Source: Pseudomonas sp. PDM18
GTDB lineage: Bacteria > Pseudomonadota > Gammaproteobacteria > Pseudomonadales > Pseudomonadaceae
Reading direction: 5' to 3'
DNA: 64,000 bases
Assembly: GCF_014852585.1 (NCBI RefSeq)
Contig: NZ_JACVBX010000006.1
Coordinates: 1-64,000, forward strand
The notes below the pieces were generated by a model, which saw only the letters and a program-made list of their open reading frames with translations, ran no database searches and was not told the DNA's origin. Each line of letters opens with the position of its first letter. Position 1 is the stretch's first letter. A program made the position numbers and the translations under genes. This document shows positions 1 to 7,135 of the stretch, piece by piece.

Positions 1-349
1 TGATCCAGGCGACGTTGCGCACGCAGGCGATGACCTTGCCCTGCGGGAACAGCTCGCGCAGGGCCGGCAGGTTGGCGCACCAGAGACGGTTGGTGTCGAA
101 CACCACGGACTTGTCGTGCTGGTCGGCGTAGTAGGAATCGAACAGGCCGCGCAACAGGCGACGGCGCTGATCCGCGTTCACTAGCGGGGCGAATTCACTG
201 CCCGCGCTACACTGTTCACGCACGCTGGTAAACAGCCCGCCGACGGGGCTGGACATGCCCGCATGGAAGCGTGGGTTTTGCAGCAGGATGGCGGACAGCA
301 GCGTACTGCCCGAGCGCGGCAAACCCGATATGAAGTGGAAATTCTGCAT
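1..349 (-). CDS. Sulfotransferase family protein (N-terminal part, cut by window edge)
   Basis: The reading frame runs off the left edge, so only about the first 116 residues are present. The N-terminus reads MQNFHFISGLPRSGSTLLSA; GLPRSGSTLL (residues 9-18) is the 5'-phosphosulfate binding loop of PAPS-dependent sulfotransferases. It continues with a PRFHAGMSSP stretch and ends near VIACVRNVAWI, which resembles the region around the family's second strand. By family it would transfer sulfate from PAPS to an unknown acceptor. The start at 349 was chosen because the P-loop follows directly. An in-frame GTG 24 bases upstream is possible, and neither start has an ideal ribosome binding site. Confidence 0.75.
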   Translation of the reverse strand, partial: MQNFHFISGLPRSGSTLLSAILLQNPRFHAGMSSPVGGLFTSVREQCSAGSEFAPLVNADQRRRLLRGLFDSYYADQHDKSVVFDTNRLWCANLPALRELFPQGKVIACVRNVAWI

Positions 350-681
350 CCCTGCGCAACAACTCAGTGGCACTTTGCAATTGCGGGATGCTATTCCTTT
401 CGAGAAATTTCGTACAGATTTTTCACACAGCGATCAAGACCGCTGAAACCCCCGCCAACAGCCGGCTCCCGGAATGTCCCGAAATAGACGCCCGGCCTCA
501 TTCCGCGCGCAGCTGGCCCATCGTGCAATCTGCCGCGGCAGATCACGGCATCCATGCGTTCTGCATACCTTGCGTTCGTCTCTTTAATTCCAACCCATTG
601 AAAATACTGAATTTAATATTTTGAAACAGCTGGCACGTGCAGTGCAAAGGCAGTTCAGGCCCAGCCAAAGGAGCACCACCC
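350..681. other. Divergent intergenic region
   Basis: 332 bases lie between the sulfotransferase (leftward) and the membrane protein at 682 (rightward). The middle is unusually AT-rich around 590-625 for this genome. It holds a sigma-54-like element at 630-646 (listed separately). Short open frames here lack ribosome binding sites and coding character. No RNA gene was recognised. Confidence 0.5.
630..646 (+). promoter_or_regulatory. Possible sigma-54 (RpoN) promoter
   Basis: CTGGCACGTGCAGTGCA matches the -24/-12 class: TGGCAC at -24, GC at -12, and exactly ten bases between the invariant GG and GC. One base of the -12 box (GTGCA for TTGCA) differs. It sits 36 bases before the start codon at 682. 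No enhancer-binding site was identified. Confidence 0.4.
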
Positions 682-1584
682 ATGATTGCCAGCACCGATA
701 CTTCACTCATTAACGTTCAGGATCGATCAGGCGTTGCCTGGCCGGCGATCTTCGCCGGCGCGGCAGCCGCCGCGGCGCTTTCGCTGATTCTCATCGTCCT
801 GGGCTTCGGCCTCGGGTTTTCCGCCGTGTCGCCCTGGCCGGGCGATGGCGGAACGCTCAAACAGATGAGTATCTCCACCTTCATCTGGTTGGCGATCACC
901 CAGGTCCTCGCCTCCGGCCTAGGCGGCTACCTCGCCGGGCGCCTGCGGGTGAAATGGGCCAGCCTGCATGGCGACGAAGTTTACTTCCGCGACACTGCCC
1001 ACGGCTTCCTGGCCTGGGCCATCGCCACGCTGGTAACTGCCACCCTGGTCGTCGGCTCGGTCAGCAGCCTGGTGGGGGGTGGCTTGCAGGCCGGTGCGAC
1101 GGTCGCTGCCGGGGCGGCGGCGAGTGCCACCAGTGCTTCCCCCGCCAAGGACGACAACGATGCGGCCTACTTCATCGACACCCTGTTCCGCGACAACCGC
1201 CCGGTCGCCGTCAGCGACGACGCTGCCCATGCCGTCGCATCGCGCATCTTCCTGCGTGGCCTGGCCGAAGGGCAGCTGAGCGCCGAGGACCGCACCTACC
1301 TCGCCCGCGTGATCGCCCAGCGCACAGAGATCAGCCAGGCCGAGGCAGAGCAACGCATCGATACGGTGTTCGCCCAGGCGCAACAGGCCAAGCAGCAGGC
1401 GCTACAGGCCGCCGACACGGCCCGCAAGGTCGCTGCCGGCTCGGCGCTGTGGATGTTCGCGGCGCTGCTGTGCGGTGCGTTCTTCGCCAGCTTCATGGCC
1501 ATCCATGGAGGTCGCCGCCGTGACGCGGAGCTGCTGGTAGCCGACCACGTGCACTCCACTTCCCCCGCCCACTCCATTCGCTGA
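682..1584 (+). CDS. Four-helix membrane protein of unknown function
   Basis: 300 residues. The start at 682 is preceded by AAAGGAG eight bases upstream; an in-frame ATG at 637 has no such site. Hydrophobic segments: one near residues 12-40 (alanine-rich, then LSLILIVLGFGLGFS), one near 65-90 (FIWLAITQVLASGLGGYLAG), one near 110-135, and a last one near 250-275 (ALWMFAALLCGAFFASFMAI). Between helices 3 and 4 lies a roughly 110-residue soluble, Ala/Gln-rich helical stretch. The family is not recognised. A 24-residue membrane peptide gene follows 13 bases downstream and is probably co-transcribed. Confidence 0.8.
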   Translation: MIASTDTSLINVQDRSGVAWPAIFAGAAAAAALSLILIVLGFGLGFSAVSPWPGDGGTLKQMSISTFIWLAITQVLASGLGGYLAGRLRVKWASLHGDEVYFRDTAHGFLAWAIATLVTATLVVGSVSSLVGGGLQAGATVAAGAAASATSASPAKDDNDAAYFIDTLFRDNRPVAVSDDAAHAVASRIFLRGLAEGQLSAEDRTYLARVIAQRTEISQAEAEQRIDTVFAQAQQAKQQALQAADTARKVAAGSALWMFAALLCGAFFASFMAIHGGRRRDAELLVADHVHSTSPAHSIR

Positions 1585-1597
1585 CAGGAGACTCACC

Positions 1598-1672
1598 ATG
1601 CGCTCGATCCTCCTTTACTTCCTCGGCGTGCCGATCCCGATCATTATCCTGATCGCGCTGTTCTGGCACTGA
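1598..1672 (+). CDS. 24-residue single-pass membrane peptide
   Basis: The sequence is MRSILLYFLGVPIPIIILIA followed by LFWH. ACAGGAG lies eight bases before the ATG. After one arginine it is almost entirely hydrophobic, with a proline-containing PIPII core, so it should be an inner-membrane peptide. It follows the four-helix protein by 13 bases and is followed by a hairpin. Tiny membrane peptides of this form occur in other pseudomonads; the role is unknown, possibly as a partner of the upstream membrane protein (inference). Confidence 0.65.
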   Translation: MRSILLYFLGVPIPIIILIALFWH

Positions 1673-1681
1673 TCGTCACCT

Positions 1682-1707
1682 GCGGGAGGACTGCATTGTC
1701 CTCCCGC
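1682..1707 (+). terminator. Hairpin after the small membrane-protein operon
   Basis: GCGGGAGGA and TCCTCCCGC form a perfect nine-base-pair stem with an eight-base loop, ten bases after the stop codon. No clear T-tract follows, so it may act as a weak terminator or 3'-end stabiliser. Confidence 0.45.
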
Positions 1708-1745
1708 TGCTTGCCACGGCGTCATGCACCTTTCATGCGTCGCGG

Positions 1746-1775
1746 CTGAACTTCTGCCTCCCACCCGACCCCAAA
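1746..1775 (+). promoter_or_regulatory. AlgU/sigma-E-like promoter for the MscS gene
   Basis: CTGAACTT at 1746-1753, then CCAAA at 1771-1775 (19 bases after CTGAAC). This is one mismatch from the sigma-E-type pattern GAACTT-N16/17-TCAAA. The predicted start of transcription is about 25 bases before the ATG at 1808. It belongs to the recurring motif family described in the findings. Confidence 0.45.
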
Positions 1776-1807
1776 CCTACTCCTGTCATCCTCGATAAGG
1801 AGCACTC

Positions 1808-2920
1808 ATGGAGTCGCTGTATGCCTGGCTGGACCTGAGCCAGCTCGGCCGCCTGGCACTGATAGTGGCGGCCGCCGCCGCAGGATTCCTCGTCCTGCGC
1901 TTTCTGATTGCCTCAGCGCGCAAGCGCCTGGAGGGTCGCACGAGCCAATGGGCGCGCTACGCCGCGGCGATAGCCGGGCGCACCAGCAACGTACTGATCT
2001 TCGTCTTCGCCCTGATGCTCGCGCTCAAGCTCACCACCCTGCCCGATAACTGGAGCACGGCGCTGTCGCACGCCTGGTTCGTCGTGCTCGCACTGCAGGT
2101 GGCCTGGTGGCTGGACGCGTGCGTGCGCCTGTGGACGCACAACCTGTCGCGCTCGCGCTTCGGCGGCATCCAGAATCCAGTGATGGCGACCATCGTTTCC
2201 GTGGTGGTGCTGGTGGTGGTCTGGGCCGTGATGCTGCTGTCGATCCTGGCCAACCTGGGTGTGGACATCACCGCGCTGATCGCCAGCCTCGGAGTCGGCG
2301 GCATCGCGGTGGCGCTGGCGGTACAGACCATTCTCAGCGACATCTTCGCCTCGCTGTCGATCGGCTTCGACAAACCCTTCGAGATCGGCGACTTCGTGGT
2401 GTTCGGCGATGTGGCCGGGAGCATTGAGCACATCGGCCTGAAGACCACACGCATCCGCAGCCTGAGCGGCGAGCAGATCGTCTGCTCGAATGCCGAATTG
2501 CTCAAACAGACGCTGCACAACTACAAGCGGATGAATACCCGACGCATCGTCTTCCAGTTCGGTATCAGCTACCGAACCTCTGCTGACCAGGCCAAGGCAG
2601 TTGCAGACGTAGTGAAGCAGATCATCGACGAGATCGACGAGGCAAAGTTCGATCGGGCGCACTTCCTCTCTTTCGCCGAGAGTCGCCTGCTTTACGAAGT
2701 CGTCTACATCATGCAAACGGCTGACTACAACCGGTACATGGACGTGCAGCAGCGGATCAATCTGAGCTTGCTGGCCCGCATGCAGGAGCTGGAAGTCGAT
2801 TTCGCCTTCCCGGTGCGCGAGCTACGCAATGTCGAGGCTGTTCACGATTTACGCGCACCAGCTCGCGAAGCGCTCAATATCCAGAGCCGAGAAGGCTCGT
2901 CGCGCGGGACCAGTCACTAG
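1808..2920 (+). CDS. MscS-family mechanosensitive ion channel
   Basis: 370 residues. Inner-membrane channel that opens on hypo-osmotic shock to release solutes. Transmembrane segments are visible near residues 12-32, 56-78, 84-102 and 124-150. The glycine/alanine-rich pore helix follows (ALIASLGVGGIAVALAVQTI, about 158-177), then the soluble beta domain beginning GFDKPFEIGDFVVFGDVAGSI. This is the standard MscS layout with one extra N-terminal helix. ATAAGGAG precedes the start. An ECF-type promoter lies upstream, which fits an osmotic/envelope stress role. Confidence 0.92.
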   Translation: MESLYAWLDLSQLGRLALIVAAAAAGFLVLRFLIASARKRLEGRTSQWARYAAAIAGRTSNVLIFVFALMLALKLTTLPDNWSTALSHAWFVVLALQVAWWLDACVRLWTHNLSRSRFGGIQNPVMATIVSVVVLVVVWAVMLLSILANLGVDITALIASLGVGGIAVALAVQTILSDIFASLSIGFDKPFEIGDFVVFGDVAGSIEHIGLKTTRIRSLSGEQIVCSNAELLKQTLHNYKRMNTRRIVFQFGISYRTSADQAKAVADVVKQIIDEIDEAKFDRAHFLSFAESRLLYEVVYIMQTADYNRYMDVQQRINLSLLARMQELEVDFAFPVRELRNVEAVHDLRAPAREALNIQSREGSSRGTSH

Positions 2921-2934
2921 CGGGGCGGCTCTCG

Positions 2935-4005
2935 TCAGTCTGCGGGAGCCGAACGCTCGTAACGGGCGTTGAAGGCCTGGATGAAGGCGTTGCGCAGGAT
3001 GCCGAGAAAGGCCTGGAACGCGCTGATGTCCTGGCGGTGGATGTTGCCGCTGAGATCCACTCGGGTGGCGAACTGGTCCTTGCTCTGGTTCTTCAGCACC
3101 GTCTCGCCGCCGCCGACCAGGGCTTCCCAGATTGAACGGAACAGGCTCTTGTCCTTTTCCTCCACATCCTGCTGCCAATTGAACACGTCGACATCGCGCA
3201 GCAGCGGTTTGATGTACCCGCTGAGGCGGCCCTTGACCGCCTTCGCTTCGATCACCAGGGTGCCGTGACCGCGATTGAAGTCGAACTTGCCGTAGGCCGA
3301 GGCGAAGTCATTGACCCGGCGCAGCTCCACCTCACTGGCGCGCAAACGCAACTGGAAGTCCTCGAAATCGGTGAATGGGTCGAAGGACGCCTCGACCTCC
3401 AGCGGCGCTTGGTCGAACAGACGGGCGTGACCTTCAAAACGAGCGACCCGTTCGCCCTTCTCGTCCGCCACGTTGGTGAGGCCGTACAGGCTCGCGTTGA
3501 CCGCGCTGGCGGCCAGGTGCACAGGCGGACTGGACTGGTAGTTGTGGAAGCGGATGCGGCCGTCCTCGATGCGCAGCTCATCGAGGGTGATCGGCAGCAG
3601 TTTGTCCAGCTGCTCACTCCAGTTGGTGCCGGCGCCGCTCTGGGATTCCTGTCGGCCACCGCCATCGACGAAGTTCAGCTCCGGTCGCAGGAAGGTCACT
3701 CGCGCTACGATCCCATGCTCGTACCACAGCGCATGCCAGCTCACGGCGAGATCGATCACCGGGGCGTCCAGCAGCGGCACCGGCACCTTGCCGCTCACCT
3801 TGACGATCTTCAGCCCATTGATTCGGTACGCGCCACGCCAAAGCGCCAGGTCCACATCGGCGATCTGGCCGTGGTAGTCGCCCATGCGCTCCAGCTTGCC
3901 GTTGAGGTAGTCGCGGATCACGTAGGGCAACGCGATATGCGCGACCAGCAGCAACAGCAGGATCGCCAGGATGCTTGCCATGGGCACGCTGTAACGTCTT
4001 TTCAT
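2935..4005 (-). CDS. DUF748 family inner-membrane-anchored protein
   Basis: 356 residues. An N-terminal signal anchor (residues 9-28, SMASILAILLLLLVAHIA-like) is followed by a long periplasmic beta-rich region with features of the DUF748/AsmA-like group (conserved VDLALWRGAYRINGLKI near residues 50-66 and LDELRIEDGRIRFHN near 141-155). AsmA-like proteins are thought to bridge envelope layers in lipid transport; the specific role of this member is unknown. GGAGG lies eight bases before the ATG. It converges with the MscS gene, leaving 14 bases between. Confidence 0.85.
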   Translation of the reverse strand: MKRRYSVPMASILAILLLLLVAHIALPYVIRDYLNGKLERMGDYHGQIADVDLALWRGAYRINGLKIVKVSGKVPVPLLDAPVIDLAVSWHALWYEHGIVARVTFLRPELNFVDGGGRQESQSGAGTNWSEQLDKLLPITLDELRIEDGRIRFHNYQSSPPVHLAASAVNASLYGLTNVADEKGERVARFEGHARLFDQAPLEVEASFDPFTDFEDFQLRLRASEVELRRVNDFASAYGKFDFNRGHGTLVIEAKAVKGRLSGYIKPLLRDVDVFNWQQDVEEKDKSLFRSIWEALVGGGETVLKNQSKDQFATRVDLSGNIHRQDISAFQAFLGILRNAFIQAFNARYERSAPAD

Positions 4006-4030
4006 CCCGGCCTCCGAAGGTTCTCTGGCA

Positions 4031-4060
4031 GTGGACCGGCCTGGCGGCGAGCGAGTTCAG
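4031..4060 (-). promoter_or_regulatory. AlgU/sigma-E-like promoter for the DUF748 gene
   Basis: Read on the minus strand: CTGAACTC, then TCCAC 19 bases after CTGAAC. The predicted leader is only about 20 bases and includes the GGAGG ribosome binding site, so geometry strongly supports a promoter here. Confidence 0.5.
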
Positions 4061-4125
4061 GGAATTGCCACCCGCCTGGTTGCGGCAATGGACGGACCGC
4101 GTTTCAGAGTGCCCGGATCACTTCC

Positions 4126-4251
4126 ATGTCTACGCCCAACCACCGGTTCATCGAGCTGGGCGACCAGGCCCTGGGCGAATGCATCGGCGAGATAGACGCC
4201 AACGGCCATGCCCAATGGATGGCTGGCGGCGCCACGCAGGCCGGCTTCAGA
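4126..4251 (+). pseudogene. Possible gene remnant (about 41 coding-like codons)
   Basis: From the ATG at 4126 the frame reads as plausible protein (MSTPNHRFIELGDQALGECI, then GEIDANGHAQWMAGG) with mostly G/C third bases for about 41 codons. It then abruptly turns into A-ending codons and runs into the antisense of the next gene. There is no ribosome binding site. It may be the 5' end of a truncated gene or chance; the family is not recognised. Confidence 0.2.
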
Positions 4252-4289
4252 CCAGCAACATGCCGACCACGATCAGCGCGGCAACCGCG

Positions 4290-4520
4290 TCATTTCTCGG
4301 CAATGCCACTGAGGGTGATACCGTACCGGCGCAGCAACTCGATAATGACGGCATCGCCGTGCTGGTCCCTTGCCGCTCCGTACTCACCGGCGGGCAGGTT
4401 CTGCCGCGCCCAGCCGAGGACGAACGCGCTCGCCTGCTCGATGGTCGGGCGCCCCTCATGCTTCATCTCCAGCGTGCTGGTGTTGTTGTCCTTCTGGTAG
4501 CTGATCACCCATTCAGTCAT
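4290..4520 (-). CDS. Small conserved hypothetical protein (76 aa)
   Basis: MTEWVISYQKDNNTSTLEMK followed by a helical region and the C-terminus GITLSGIAEK. GGAGATACCT stands directly before the start. It is soluble with no signal peptide. It resembles the 58-residue protein at 8116-8292 only in size and in being a small stress-region protein. The function is not known. It is divergent from the gene at 4702, with about 180 bases between that show no recognised promoter. Confidence 0.65.
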   Translation of the reverse strand: MTEWVISYQKDNNTSTLEMKHEGRPTIEQASAFVLGWARQNLPAGEYGAARDQHGDAVIIELLRRYGITLSGIAEK

Positions 4521-4701
4521 AGGTATCTCCTCGGATGCCTGCATTGAACCTGTGCAGATGAGTCGCCCAGCCCGCTCGAGTTGCCCCAGTGCGACGGACG
4601 GGCCCACCGCCTGCGACTCAACTCGAACCAAACTCCCCTTGCGTCTGCCTACGGAATACCGGGCGCCTTGGCGCCTTGAACTTCGACCGTAGGAGAACGA
4701 C

Positions 4702-5019
4702 ATGAACGAACAGAATCTGAGCGGATGGGAACGGGCGGCCTCCATCGCCGCAGGCATCGCGGCTATCGGCCTGGGCGTACGGCGTGGCGGGTTGGGTGGT
4801 TGGTTGCGCGTGGGCGCCGGACTGCTGGCGGCCAAGCGTGGCCTGAGCGGTCACTGCCAGGTGAAAGCGGCGCTAAACAAACCAGTCCTGGAACCGTTGC
4901 GCTCTGAGCTGGCCGCTGCGGTGCCCTCTCCCGGTGTGGCGGACTCGACGGTCTCGGAGGCCCGCATTGACCATGCGCTGGAGGAAACTTTCCCCGCCAG
5001 CGATCCGATCTCGCCCTGA
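4702..5019 (+). CDS. Small membrane protein, YgaP-like/DUF2892 type N-terminus
   Basis: 105 residues. TAGGAG precedes the ATG. The N-terminal half is amphipathic to hydrophobic and glycine-rich (ERAASIAAGIAAIGLGVRRG, then GGWLRVGAGLLAAKRGLSGHC), like the two-helix membrane module of YgaP/DUF2892 proteins. The C-terminal tail ends in ALEETFPASDPISP, a short motif common on small Pseudomonas stress proteins. Membrane location is inferred; no enzymatic domain is present. Confidence 0.65.
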   Translation: MNEQNLSGWERAASIAAGIAAIGLGVRRGGLGGWLRVGAGLLAAKRGLSGHCQVKAALNKPVLEPLRSELAAAVPSPGVADSTVSEARIDHALEETFPASDPISP

Positions 5020-5326
5020 GGCGTCTCCAGGCCAGGCGGGGCAAACCTCGACGTCGAGCGTTCTCCCGCAAGGCGCAATGCCGGGCGGGAGAACGAACCC
5101 GGCTTTTGACTGTTCAAGCTGATTGCCGGACCTCGATGAATGGATCGCCCGAAACCCGCGTGCCAGCCGCTGCGCTTATCAAATTGCCAGTAGCAGAATG
5201 CACGGCCCCGCGGCCTTCTCGCGTGCATTTTTCAAGTACCCCGAACCACGGATCAAGGACTTACGCCGATTTATCGCTGGCCCGCCGGTTGCTCCTCTTT
5301 TTGCATCAACAAGGAGGAACCCGCCC
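5020..5326. other. Intergenic region with a hairpin
   Basis: 307 bases between two rightward genes. A hairpin at 5060-5094 (listed separately) probably ends the upstream transcript. The remainder, up to AAGGAGGAA before 5327, must hold the promoter of the next gene, but no convincing promoter box was found. Confidence 0.4.
5060..5106 (+). terminator. Probable terminator hairpin
   Basis: GTTCTCCCG (5060-5068) pairs perfectly with CGGGAGAAC (5086-5094). A CTTTT run follows at 5102-5106. The loop is 17 bases and itself GC-rich. Confidence 0.45.
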
Positions 5327-5716
5327 ATGCACGGCAATTTCGAGCATTCATTTGAGACCACCCATGACCTGATCCGCCAGGCCCTGCCCGACTACGCGAT
5401 CAGCTTCTCCGATCGCCCCGATAAGGCGTTGCTGTGCCACATCCACAGCCACGACGGCGCGCATCTGTTCGATCGCGTGATTACCCGGCAGGACCTGCAA
5501 CACCAGCAACTGCTGGACGACCTGATCGGGCGCATCAAGCGCGACCTGATACTGGAGTGCGGCCCGCTCCCCGAGGAACAGGTCGAGGTGTTCACCAAGC
5601 GCATACCCCTGCCGACTTTCAAGCCCGGCCACGGCAAGCACCGCCAGCGCAAGATCGTGGTCGCTGGTGAACGCCTGCGCAATCTGGCGGCTATGCGCCA
5701 GAAGCTGCGCGCCTGA
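5327..5716 (+). CDS. DUF3509-like small protein
   Basis: 129 residues. AAGGAGGAA lies eight bases before the ATG at 5327; the same frame is open further upstream but without a ribosome binding site. The core (HDLIRQALPDYAISFSDRPD, then VITRQDLQHQQLLDDLIGRI, then KRDLILECG) resembles the Pseudomonas DUF3509 family, whose function is unknown. The C-terminal third is basic (KHRQRKIVVAGERLRNLAAM) and could bind nucleic acid (inference). The family assignment is from memory of the pattern. Confidence 0.6.
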   Translation: MHGNFEHSFETTHDLIRQALPDYAISFSDRPDKALLCHIHSHDGAHLFDRVITRQDLQHQQLLDDLIGRIKRDLILECGPLPEEQVEVFTKRIPLPTFKPGHGKHRQRKIVVAGERLRNLAAMRQKLRA

Positions 5717-5737
5717 AATTTCTTCTCATCCCGCTTC

Positions 5738-5765
5738 GTTGCCCGGGGGTTCGCCCCAGGGCAAC
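5738..5765 (+). terminator. Strong hairpin after the DUF3509-like gene
   Basis: GTTGCCCGGGG pairs with CCCCAGGGCAAC (one bulged A) around a GTTCG loop, 22 bases after the stop codon. No T-run follows, so it may be an RNA 3'-end structure rather than a classical intrinsic terminator. Confidence 0.4.
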
Positions 5766-5820
5766 GCGTACATGGACGGGCCGTGCGCCCGCTAACCTCA
5801 TAGCATCAGGAGAAAACACC

Positions 5821-5994
5821 ATGGCCCAACACCGAGGTGGAAAAGGCAATTTCGCGGAAGACCCCCAACGCGCCGCTGAAGCGGGCCGTAAAGGCGGTTC
5901 CAACAGCGGCGGCAACTTCAGGAACGACCCACAACGCGCCTCCGAAGCCGGACGCAAGGGGGGACAGCGCACGCGCAGCAACACCCCCGAATAA
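5821..5994 (+). CDS. KGG-repeat stress protein (YciG/GsiB-like)
   Basis: 57 residues, very hydrophilic. It holds two copies of the KGG motif unit, GNFAEDPQRAAEAGRKGGSN (about residues 9-28) and GNFRNDPQRASEAGRKGGQR (about 31-50), which differ at only a few positions, so the gene is an internal duplication. Proteins with this repeat are induced by general stress or starvation and are thought to be disordered protectants. ATCAGGAG precedes the start. A bidirectional terminator separates it from the convergent hemerythrin gene. Confidence 0.85.
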   Translation: MAQHRGGKGNFAEDPQRAAEAGRKGGSNSGGNFRNDPQRASEAGRKGGQRTRSNTPE

Positions 5995-6004
5995 TCCGCC
6001 GCGC

Positions 6005-6044
6005 AAAAAAGAAGCGAAGCCAGGCCAGCCTGACTTCGCTTTTT
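6005..6044. terminator. Bidirectional intrinsic terminator
   Basis: AAGCGAAG (6012-6019) pairs with CTTCGCTT (6034-6041), flanked by an A-run on the left (6005-6010) and a T-run on the right (6040-6044). It can therefore terminate both the KGG gene (plus) and the hemerythrin gene (minus). Confidence 0.8.
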
Positions 6045-6062
6045 CATGCCACTTGCTGGAAC

Positions 6063-6533
6063 TCAGGCGGCGCTCTTTTCCCAGTGTGTCTTGATGTCCT
6101 TCTTCATCTGCTGCATGGCGGCGCCCAGGCGGTCCAGGGTGGGATGGTCGAGCAATTCCGCGGCGCGCGGGAACATCTCCTGTTCCTCCTCCTCGATGTG
6201 GTGCTCCAGCAACTCCTTGAGCACCTTGACCCGACCGGCGAACTCGATGCTGTCCGGCCTGGTCTTCTTCAGGTCGGGCAGTACCAGGGCGTCCACGGTA
6301 CGGTGTTCCTCCTTGGCTTCGAAGTACATCTTCGCGTCGTCCTTCTCGCCCACCTGCTTGAGCGCCGGATAGAAGATCTCCTCCTCGATGCTGGTGTGTT
6401 GGGCCAGTTCCAGTTCGATGCGGCGAAGCAGTTCCGGGCGTTTCTTCACCGCGCGCTCGGTGGTTTCACTCAGTTCGCCGAGCAATTTCTTCACCACTTC
6501 ATGGTCGTGCTTGAGCAGTTCGATGGCATTCAT
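6063..6533 (-). CDS. Hemerythrin HHE domain protein
   Basis: 156 residues. It starts MNAIELLKHDHEVVKKLLGE; the HDHE near residues 9-12 is the first iron-ligand motif. Further HxxxE/EE ligands follow in AQHTSIEEEIFYPAL (about 45-59) and ELLEHHIEEEEQEMFPRA (about 104-121). Such four-helix proteins bind a non-haem diiron centre and sense or store oxygen, NO or iron. GAGGAG lies seven bases before the chosen ATG; a longer frame to 6572 lacks a ribosome binding site. Confidence 0.88.
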   Translation of the reverse strand: MNAIELLKHDHEVVKKLLGELSETTERAVKKRPELLRRIELELAQHTSIEEEIFYPALKQVGEKDDAKMYFEAKEEHRTVDALVLPDLKKTRPDSIEFAGRVKVLKELLEHHIEEEEQEMFPRAAELLDHPTLDRLGAAMQQMKKDIKTHWEKSAA

Positions 6534-6614
6534 CACAGGTCTCCTCTCAGGGTTTTCACGGCTTTCTTTCACGGTTTGCTTACACAGGATGGCTCTGGGT
6601 TATCGCTTGGCGGC

Positions 6615-7133
6615 TCAGCGCCTTTCACCGGCCAGCGCCCGGCGATGGAATTCGGGAATCAGCTCCAGGGCATGGCGCACCGTCTGCTGGCGCATCCAAT
6701 CCGGGTCGCCAGTGAAACGCACCCGCCGGGTGAACAGCCCAAGTCCATCAGCCATGCGAAACCCCCAGGCCAGGCAGACGGTACCGGGCGCGATGCCGTC
6801 CTTGCCCTCCTCGTCCAGCAGACCGGTCACCGCCAGTACGGCGTTCGTCGGCTCGTAGCGCAAGGCTGCCTCGGCCATCGCCCTGGCAACTTCGACGCTG
6901 GTCAGGTTGAATTCCTCCAGCCACATCGCCTCTACGCCCAGCAGTTCGCGCTTGGCGGTGGGCGAATAGACCACCAACCCGCCCTCCATCACCTGCCCGC
7001 TGCCGGGCACGGAAGACAGCACCGCCGCGATATGCCCGCCCGTGCAGGATTCGGCGGTCAGCAGGCGCAGGCGCTGCCGCCCCAGGTATTCCACGACCCG
7101 CTGGGCCGCTTCGCGTAAGTCCACTTCAAACAT
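6615..7133 (-). CDS. CinA C-terminal domain protein (NMN amidohydrolase, PncC type)
   Basis: 172 residues. The stand-alone C-terminal domain of CinA, which in PncC deamidates nicotinamide mononucleotide to nicotinate mononucleotide for NAD recycling. The family signature AESCTGGHIAAVLSSVPGSG (residues about 28-47) and the VVYSPTAKRELLGV segment, carrying the conserved Tyr and Lys, are intact. No N-terminal molybdopterin-like domain is present. AGGAG lies eight bases before the ATG at 7133, two bases after the stop of the receiver gene, so the two are one transcript. Confidence 0.85.
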   Translation of the reverse strand: MFEVDLREAAQRVVEYLGRQRLRLLTAESCTGGHIAAVLSSVPGSGQVMEGGLVVYSPTAKRELLGVEAMWLEEFNLTSVEVARAMAEAALRYEPTNAVLAVTGLLDEEGKDGIAPGTVCLAWGFRMADGLGLFTRRVRFTGDPDWMRQQTVRHALELIPEFHRRALAGERR

Positions 7134-7135
7134 GA

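Noticed and set aside
4659-4680. GGCGCCTTGGCGCC palindrome before the gene at 4702
   Set aside because: Short GC-rich inverted repeats are common here; there is no partner copy and no operator context.
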